Below, one piece after another: positions 59,185 to 64,000 of a stretch of 64,000 nt of DNA (within the stretch, counting starts at the first letter, position 1; each line of letters starts with the position of its first letter). Source of the stretch: G963674505 sp964575975. Lineage in GTDB: Bacteria > Desulfobacterota > Desulfobacteria > Desulfobacterales > SKZT01. The stretch spans positions 1 through 64,000 of the forward strand of contig CAZNTU010000004.1 in NCBI GenBank assembly GCA_964575975.1, given 5' to 3'. A program made the position numbers and the translations under genes. Below the pieces are notes generated by a model. That model was not told the origin of the DNA and made no database searches. It saw nothing but the letters and a program-made list of their open reading frames with translations.

Positions 59185-60573
59185 ATGAACGATCCCGAAT
59201 TCTACAAGGTCAGCGACGAAGACATCGCCGAGATCGAAAAAGCGGCGGGGGCCGAAAACGTGGTCCTCGATCCCGAGGTTTTGAAGAAACACGACAGGGA
59301 CGCCTCTTTTTTGCGCGCGACGCCCGACGTCATGGTCATGGCGCGGTCGGCGGAGCAAATCGGAAGATTGTTGAAGCTGGCCAACGCCAGGAAATTTCCG
59401 GTTACGCCTAGAGCCGGGGGAACGGGCCTCGCGGGAGGATGCCTTCCCGTCTTCGGAGGCGTGGTTTTGAATATGTCCTCCATGAACAGGATCAAGGCGA
59501 TAGACACCCGAAATCTCGTGGCCGAAGTCGAGCCGGGAGTGATCACGAAGGATCTCAGGGACGCCGCGCGGGCCAAGGGGCTGTTCTATCCGCCGGACCC
59601 GGCCGGGATGGACAGAAGCACCATAGGCGGCAACGCGGCGACCTCCGCCGGAGGGCCGTCGTGTCTCAAGTACGGCACGACCAAGGATTACATCCTGGGC
59701 CTGGAGGCGGTGCTTCCCTCGGGGGAAATCGTCCGGACCGGTACTAGGACCCGCAAGGGCGTGGTGGGATACGACCTGACGCATCTTTTTGTCGGCTCGG
59801 AAGGAACGCTGGGAATCATCACCGAGCTGGTGTTGAAGCTGATTCCGCATCCGCCGGCGGCGAAGACCATCGGGGCGGTTTTCGGCGATATTCGGGAGGC
59901 AATGGCCGCCGTCGCCGAAATTCAGGTGAGGGGGCATCTTCCGGCGGCCATCGAGTTCATGGACGCCGGTTGCTTGCAACTTGTCAAAGACTTGCTTCCG
60001 TTCGAGGCTCCGGGAGAAAACGCCGCTCTTGTCATCGTGGAGGTGGATGGTTCGGAAGACCAGACCTTGGCGAGTTTAGCGGCCATCGGTCAGGTTTTGA
60101 GGCAAACGGGAGCGTCCGATATCATGGAAGCCTGGGACGAAGCTCGGAGGGACGCAGTCTGGGCGGCGCGGAGGCAGATATCGTTGCGAATAAAGGAAGC
60201 GGCCGTCTTCAACGTCGCCGAGGACATCGCCGTACCGATCGGAAGTATAGCCGATCTCGTGGAGGCCTTGCCCGAAGCGGAAAAGGAATTCGGAGTCAAG
60301 CTTTTCGCGTTCGGACACGCCGGAGACGGCAACATTCACGTCAACATAACCGCTCCGCGAAAGGAACATCCCGGCGTCGACGATTGCATCCGCTCTCTTT
60401 TCAAAATCACCCTCGGCATGGGCGGAACGATTTCGGGAGAACACGGCATCGGTTTCGCGAAAAGGAGTTTCCTCGGCATGGAACTGTCCCCGGCGAGCAT
60501 GGAGCTTCAGAAGGGAATCAAGAGGCTTTTCGACCCGAACATGATTTTGAATCCGGGCAAGTTGTTCGGCTGA
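59185..60573 (+). CDS. FAD-linked oxidase, GlcD family (glycolate/D-lactate type)
   Basis: A 462-residue flavoprotein. The FAD-binding region has PVTPRAGGTGLAGGCLPVFG and STIGGNAATSAGGPSCLKYG, then VVGYDLTHLFVGSEGTLGII. The C-terminal substrate domain has FAFGHAGDGNIHVNITA and GTISGEHGIGFAKRSFLG, ending NPGKLFG. It oxidises 2-hydroxyacids such as glycolate or D-lactate. It lies 4 bp after the permease, so it is probably co-transcribed with the transporter; the metabolic link is unclear. Confidence 0.92.
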   Translation: MNDPEFYKVSDEDIAEIEKAAGAENVVLDPEVLKKHDRDASFLRATPDVMVMARSAEQIGRLLKLANARKFPVTPRAGGTGLAGGCLPVFGGVVLNMSSMNRIKAIDTRNLVAEVEPGVITKDLRDAARAKGLFYPPDPAGMDRSTIGGNAATSAGGPSCLKYGTTKDYILGLEAVLPSGEIVRTGTRTRKGVVGYDLTHLFVGSEGTLGIITELVLKLIPHPPAAKTIGAVFGDIREAMAAVAEIQVRGHLPAAIEFMDAGCLQLVKDLLPFEAPGENAALVIVEVDGSEDQTLASLAAIGQVLRQTGASDIMEAWDEARRDAVWAARRQISLRIKEAAVFNVAEDIAVPIGSIADLVEALPEAEKEFGVKLFAFGHAGDGNIHVNITAPRKEHPGVDDCIRSLFKITLGMGGTISGEHGIGFAKRSFLGMELSPASMELQKGIKRLFDPNMILNPGKLFG

Positions 60574-60580
60574 GAGGGCT

Positions 60581-61312
60581 TTACGGCGTTAACCCCATCA
60601 AAAGAGGGATTACTATTTCCGGCTTGATGTTGTTGTCGGTCTTCAAAACGATTTTGCCGACATAGATTCCGGGTTTTGTCTGTTGGTTTTTCACGGTTAA
60701 GAGATACCCTTGCGAGTCTTTGGCAATATCGACGAAAACGGCGTTTTCAAGATCGACCGTTTCGACCCGCCCGATCTCGAAGTCGAAATCGGGCGAGGGA
60801 ACGATTCGCACTTCCCCCGCGAGATTTTCCGCGACGGAACCTTTTATCATCAGTCTGGAGGGGGTTATCTCGGCGAATTTTTTCACGTCGCCGATTATTT
60901 CCAGTACAAGCTTTTCATGGAAGGGATCGTTGGTATGAACGGTGATTTTCTGCTGGAATTTCGAGCCGCCGTATCCTTCCGTGTCCGCTTTGACCACCAC
61001 GCGGCCCGTGGAAGAGGGTTGTATCGCGTCGGTGTAATCGGCGGTGGTACAGCCGCAACCGCTTTCGACTTTGTTCAGTTTTAAAACGGAACCGCCTTTG
61101 TTTTGGATCGGGAATTCATGGACGACCTCGGTGCCTTCCACGACAGAGTCGAATGCGAACCGGGGTTCCAAGACCACAGCCGACGGGGCGGAATCGGAAC
61201 CTCCGACGGATTCTTGCGGACCTTTGGCCAAAAGGGGCGTCGCGCTTGAGATCACGAAAATAAAGGAAAAAACGAATGCCGTTGCCGAGCAAATCGATTT
61301 TTTCTGTTTCAT
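60581..61312 (-). CDS. DUF1573 (ASH-like) secreted protein
   Basis: A 243-residue exported protein. The signal peptide is FVFSFIFVISSATPLLA. The N-terminal repeat region EPRFAFDSVVEGTEVVHEF, PIQNKGGSVLKLNKVESGCG is the diagnostic DUF1573 sequence with CGCTT, a beta-sandwich of the ASH/MSP type. Function unknown. It lies downstream of dnaK, with a terminator between them. A TTG at 61318 is an alternative start. Confidence 0.85.
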   Translation of the reverse strand: MKQKKSICSATAFVFSFIFVISSATPLLAKGPQESVGGSDSAPSAVVLEPRFAFDSVVEGTEVVHEFPIQNKGGSVLKLNKVESGCGCTTADYTDAIQPSSTGRVVVKADTEGYGGSKFQQKITVHTNDPFHEKLVLEIIGDVKKFAEITPSRLMIKGSVAENLAGEVRIVPSPDFDFEIGRVETVDLENAVFVDIAKDSQGYLLTVKNQQTKPGIYVGKIVLKTDNNIKPEIVIPLLMGLTP

Positions 61313-61361
61313 TTGCAAACCTCTGTTTTTTTCAATGTCATCGAAAAACCCGCCCGAAAAT

Positions 61362-61395
61362 AAAATCCCGGAACACGGAGGTGTTCCGGGATTTT
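61362..61395 (-). terminator. Rho-independent terminator of the grpE-dnaK operon
   Basis: AAAATCCCGGAACAC (61362-61376) pairs over 15 bp with GTGTTCCGGGATTTT (61381-61395) around a 4-base loop, giving a T-rich end on the minus strand after dnaK. Confidence 0.88.
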
Positions 61396-61414
61396 CAGGT
61401 TCGAACGAGAAAGG

Positions 61415-63340
61415 TTACTTCTTGTCTTCCTTGACTTCCTCGAAATCGGCGTCAACCACGTCCTCGTCGGCCCCGCCGCCCGCTTGCGCGCCGCCGCCGT
61501 AGCCCTGCTGCCCTGCTTGTCCGCCTTGCGAACCGGATGCCTGCTGGTACATGGCCTCTGCCAGTTTATGGGAAGCCTGGGTCAATTCCTCGCTCAGCCT
61601 CCTGATTTCGGCGGCGTCGTCGCCCTCCATGGCTTTCTTCAAGTTCGCCACTGCGGATTCGATCTTGGATTTGGTCGAATCGTCCACTTTGGCGCCAAGG
61701 TCCTTGATCGACTTCTCCGTGGCGTAAATCAGAGAATCCGCTTGATTTCTGGCCTCGACCAGTTCCTTGGTTTTCTTGTCCTCCTCCGAGTGCAGTTCCG
61801 CGTCCTTTACCAGCCTGTCGATTTCTTCCTTCGACAGACCGCTGGATGCCGTGATCTGGATCGACTGCTGCTTGCTCGTCGCCAAGTCCTTCGCCGAAAC
61901 GTTCACGATGCCGTTGGCGTCGATATCGAAAGTGACCTCGATCTGCGGCACGCCCCTGGGAGCGGGGGGAATTCCCACCAGTTCGAACCGTCCGAGAGTC
62001 TTGTTCGCATGGGCCATTTCGCGCTCGCCCTGAAGCACGTGGATTGAAACGGCGGGCTGGTTGTCGGCCGCCGTCGAGAATACCTGACTCTTCTTCGTGG
62101 GAATCGTAGTGTTCTTTTCGATCAGCTTGGTCATCACGCCGCCGAGAGTCTCGATGCCCAAGGACAGAGGGGTGACGTCCAAAAGAAGAACATCCTTTAC
62201 GTCGCCTTTGAGCACGCCGCCCTGAATCGCGGCGCCCACGGCTACCACCTCGTCGGGGTTCACGCCCTTGTGGGGATTTTTCCCGAAAATCTTTTTCACC
62301 CTCTCCTGGACCGCAGGCATACGCGTCATGCCGCCCACAAGAATTACCTCGTCGATTTCGTTCTGCGACAGTCCGGAATCTTTAATCGCAGTTCTGCATG
62401 GGCCTTCCAGCTTGTCCAGAAGATCGCTCACCAACGATTCGAGCTTGGCTCTCGTGATCTTGATGTTCATGTGCTTGGGGCCGCTGGCGTCGGCCGTGAT
62501 GAACGGAAGGTTCACGTCGGTTTCCAGCGAGCTGGAAAGTTCCATCTTGGCCTTTTCCGCAGCTTCTTTCAGACGCTGAAGCGCCATTTTGTCGTTCCTG
62601 ATGTCGATTCCCTGGTCCTTCCTGAATTCGTCGGCCAGATAGTCGATCAGGCGAAGGTCGAAGTCCTCGCCTCCAAGGTGGGTGTCTCCGTTGGTGGATT
62701 TGACCTCGAACACGCCCTCGCCGATTTCCAGAATGGAAATGTCGAATGTTCCGCCGCCAAGGTCGAACACGGCGATTTTCTCGTCGCTCTTTTTATCCAG
62801 ACCATAGGCAAGAGAAGCCGCAGTCGGTTCGTTTATGATCCTCAGTACGTTCAGCCCGGCGATCTTTCCAGCGTCTTTCGTAGCTTGGCGCTGGCTGTCG
62901 TTGAAGTACGCGGGAACCGTGATGACCGCGTCCGTGACTTTCTCCCCCAGATAATCCTCGACGTAGCCCTTGATATGGGCCAGGATAAAAGAGGATATCT
63001 CGGCCGGGCTGTATTGTTTTCCCCTTATGTTGATTCGGATGTCGCCGTTGGAGGCTTCCTCGATCTTGTACGGAAGTATCTTGACGTCTTTTTGGACCTC
63101 CGGCGAACCGAATTTTCTTCCAATCAGCCTCTTCACGCCGAACACTGTGTTTTCAGGGTTCGTAATCGCCTGTCTTTTCGCGATCTGTCCCACAAGTCGC
63201 TTTCCGTCCTCCGCTATCGCAACGATGGACGGGGTTGTCCTGCCGCCTTCGGCGTTGGTGATAACTTTGGCGTCTCCTCCTTCCATGATTGCGACACACG
63301 AGTTGGTAGTGCCCAAGTCAATTCCGATTACCTTTCCCAT
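61415..63340 (-). CDS. dnaK: Molecular chaperone DnaK (Hsp70)
   Basis: A 641-residue, full-length Hsp70. It begins GKVIGIDLGTTNSCVAIMEG, has VPAYFNDSQRQATKDAGKIA, AVFDLGGGTFDISILEI and the substrate-binding linker VLLLDVTPLSLGIETLGGV. The C-terminal tail is Gly-rich and ends EEVKEDKK-like. It folds proteins with DnaJ and GrpE. It lies 66 bp after grpE in the usual order; dnaJ is not in the window. Confidence 0.98.
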   Translation of the reverse strand: MGKVIGIDLGTTNSCVAIMEGGDAKVITNAEGGRTTPSIVAIAEDGKRLVGQIAKRQAITNPENTVFGVKRLIGRKFGSPEVQKDVKILPYKIEEASNGDIRINIRGKQYSPAEISSFILAHIKGYVEDYLGEKVTDAVITVPAYFNDSQRQATKDAGKIAGLNVLRIINEPTAASLAYGLDKKSDEKIAVFDLGGGTFDISILEIGEGVFEVKSTNGDTHLGGEDFDLRLIDYLADEFRKDQGIDIRNDKMALQRLKEAAEKAKMELSSSLETDVNLPFITADASGPKHMNIKITRAKLESLVSDLLDKLEGPCRTAIKDSGLSQNEIDEVILVGGMTRMPAVQERVKKIFGKNPHKGVNPDEVVAVGAAIQGGVLKGDVKDVLLLDVTPLSLGIETLGGVMTKLIEKNTTIPTKKSQVFSTAADNQPAVSIHVLQGEREMAHANKTLGRFELVGIPPAPRGVPQIEVTFDIDANGIVNVSAKDLATSKQQSIQITASSGLSKEEIDRLVKDAELHSEEDKKTKELVEARNQADSLIYATEKSIKDLGAKVDDSTKSKIESAVANLKKAMEGDDAAEIRRLSEELTQASHKLAEAMYQQASGSQGGQAGQQGYGGGAQAGGGADEDVVDADFEEVKEDKK

Positions 63341-63406
63341 TTTTTTCCTCCTTAGACTTCATCATTTATTTAAAAGCTGTATTGCGAGATTTCAAGTCTC
63401 GTTGGC

Positions 63407-64000
63407 TTAGTTTTTATCGTTCTGGCCTTTTTCGGAGGCCGCCTTGCTCACAATCACCATTGCGGGTCTCAAAAGACGATCATGCAGGGTATAGCCCCTT
63501 TGCATTTCGTTTATCACTGTATTGTCCGGATATTCGTCCGTTTCTTGCTGCATCATGGCTTGGTGGTAGACCGGGTCGAACGCCTCGCCTGTTGAGTCGA
63601 AGCTTTTCACGCCGTTGTTTTCCAGCGTTCGGAAAACGTCTTTCAGCGTGATTTCGACGCCCTGAAGAATGGTGTTTTTGGAACTGTCCTCCTTGGCCCC
63701 GGATTCTATCGCCCGTTCGAGATTGTCGACCACCGACAACAACTCTTTTAGCAGTTTTTCGTTGGCGAACCTTCTGAGTTCTCCCATTTCCTTGTTGGAC
63801 CGTTTCCTGAAATTGTCGAAATCCGCCGAGACCCTGACGAATCTGTCGTAGTTGGCCGCAGCCTCCTCCGAAAGCTTTTTGTTTTCCGCCTCAAGTTCCT
63901 CAAGTCTCGCCTTCAAATTTCCGCTTTCGTCCCGCTCCCCCTCTTCCAATGTTTCCTCGGCGTTCGATTCTTCAGGCGTCTCCGTCTCTTCTATGTATTC
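63407..64000 (-). CDS. grpE: Nucleotide exchange factor GrpE, 5' end outside window
   Basis: The coiled coil (LEELEAENKKLSEEAAANYD), RFVRVSADFDNFRKRSNKEM and C-terminal VINEMQRGYTLHDRLLRPAM are typical GrpE. The reading frame stays open through the acidic N-terminal region to the last base of the window (codons for EYIEETETPEESNAEE), so the true start is upstream beyond 64000. GrpE releases ADP from DnaK. Confidence 0.93.
   Translation of the reverse strand, partial: EYIEETETPEESNAEETLEEGERDESGNLKARLEELEAENKKLSEEAAANYDRFVRVSADFDNFRKRSNKEMGELRRFANEKLLKELLSVVDNLERAIESGAKEDSSKNTILQGVEITLKDVFRTLENNGVKSFDSTGEAFDPVYHQAMMQQETDEYPDNTVINEMQRGYTLHDRLLRPAMVIVSKAASEKGQNDKN

Noticed and set aside
1..64000. 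CRISPR arrays, tRNA or rRNA genes
   Set aside because: No regularly spaced direct repeats and no tRNA- or rRNA-like sequence were recognised by eye.

Overview
The window looks like chromosomal DNA of a Gram-negative bacterium, most likely a deltaproteobacterial (Desulfobacterota-type) lineage. This is an inference from gene content: a class III PhaC/PhaE polyhydroxyalkanoate (PHA) synthase with several small phasins and a PhaR-type regulator, a large PlsB-type acyltransferase, a fused MurU-AmgK cell-wall-recycling enzyme, many Ser/Thr kinase, FHA and PP2C signalling proteins, and a dense load of defence genes. No 16S or other strict marker is present, so the taxonomy is tentative.

Layout. 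(1) 0.1-12.3 kb: a decayed BREX phage-defence locus. A 3' fragment of the methyltransferase gene pglX is followed by a block of HEPN protein, KGGVGR-type ATPase, P-loop ATPase, RecF/ABC-like ATPase, small protein and nucleotidyltransferase. Then come pglZ (short at its N-terminus), brxL (apparently complete) and a 5' fragment of brxA. Three successive genes of the inserted block carry frameshifts, each at a slippage-prone repeat (TATATA, A10, and a 17-bp tandem duplication). (2) 12.4-18.6 kb: housekeeping genes (DUF554 membrane protein, dapB, murU-amgK, plsB). (3) 19-26 kb: a protein-phosphorylation cluster: phosphoesterase, Ser/Thr kinase with a C-terminal Lcl/DUF1566-type domain, double-FHA protein, PP2C phosphatase and CHASE2 kinase. 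(4) 26-35.7 kb: a PHA granule cluster: phaJ, two phasins, phaE-phaC, a triple-GAF protein, two reductases counting the one at 38.4 kb, a second PhaC-like/PhaE-like operon and phaR. The two phasin genes share a strong promoter with a conserved GCATTGCACAAA element. (5) 36-39.2 kb: histidine kinase, LuxR-type response regulator and SDR reductase. (6) 39.4-55.4 kb: a second defence island. It contains a TIR-metallophosphoesterase-NACHT-FGE protein and a NACHT-FGE protein with a ParE-type toxin-antitoxin pair between them, orphan or broken antitoxin/toxin genes, an AAA ATPase, an MFS transporter and a restriction-modification pair. (7) 55.6-64 kb: a CMD-family protein, a polar amino-acid ABC transporter operon followed by a GlcD-type FAD oxidase, a DUF1573 protein, and dnaK with the 3' part of grpE.

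The most striking signal is at the 3' ends of the two NACHT-FGE genes. Otherwise divergent genes share an almost alignable last ~120 bp in which nearly all differences change amino acids, then 25 identical bases up to the stop and a conserved 3' flank. This is what target (variable) regions of a diversity-generating retroelement (DGR) look like. Neither the reverse transcriptase nor the template repeat is in the window, so the claim rests on the two variable regions alone. If correct, the island encodes NACHT immune-type sensors, one with a TIR effector, whose ligand-binding C-termini are actively diversified.
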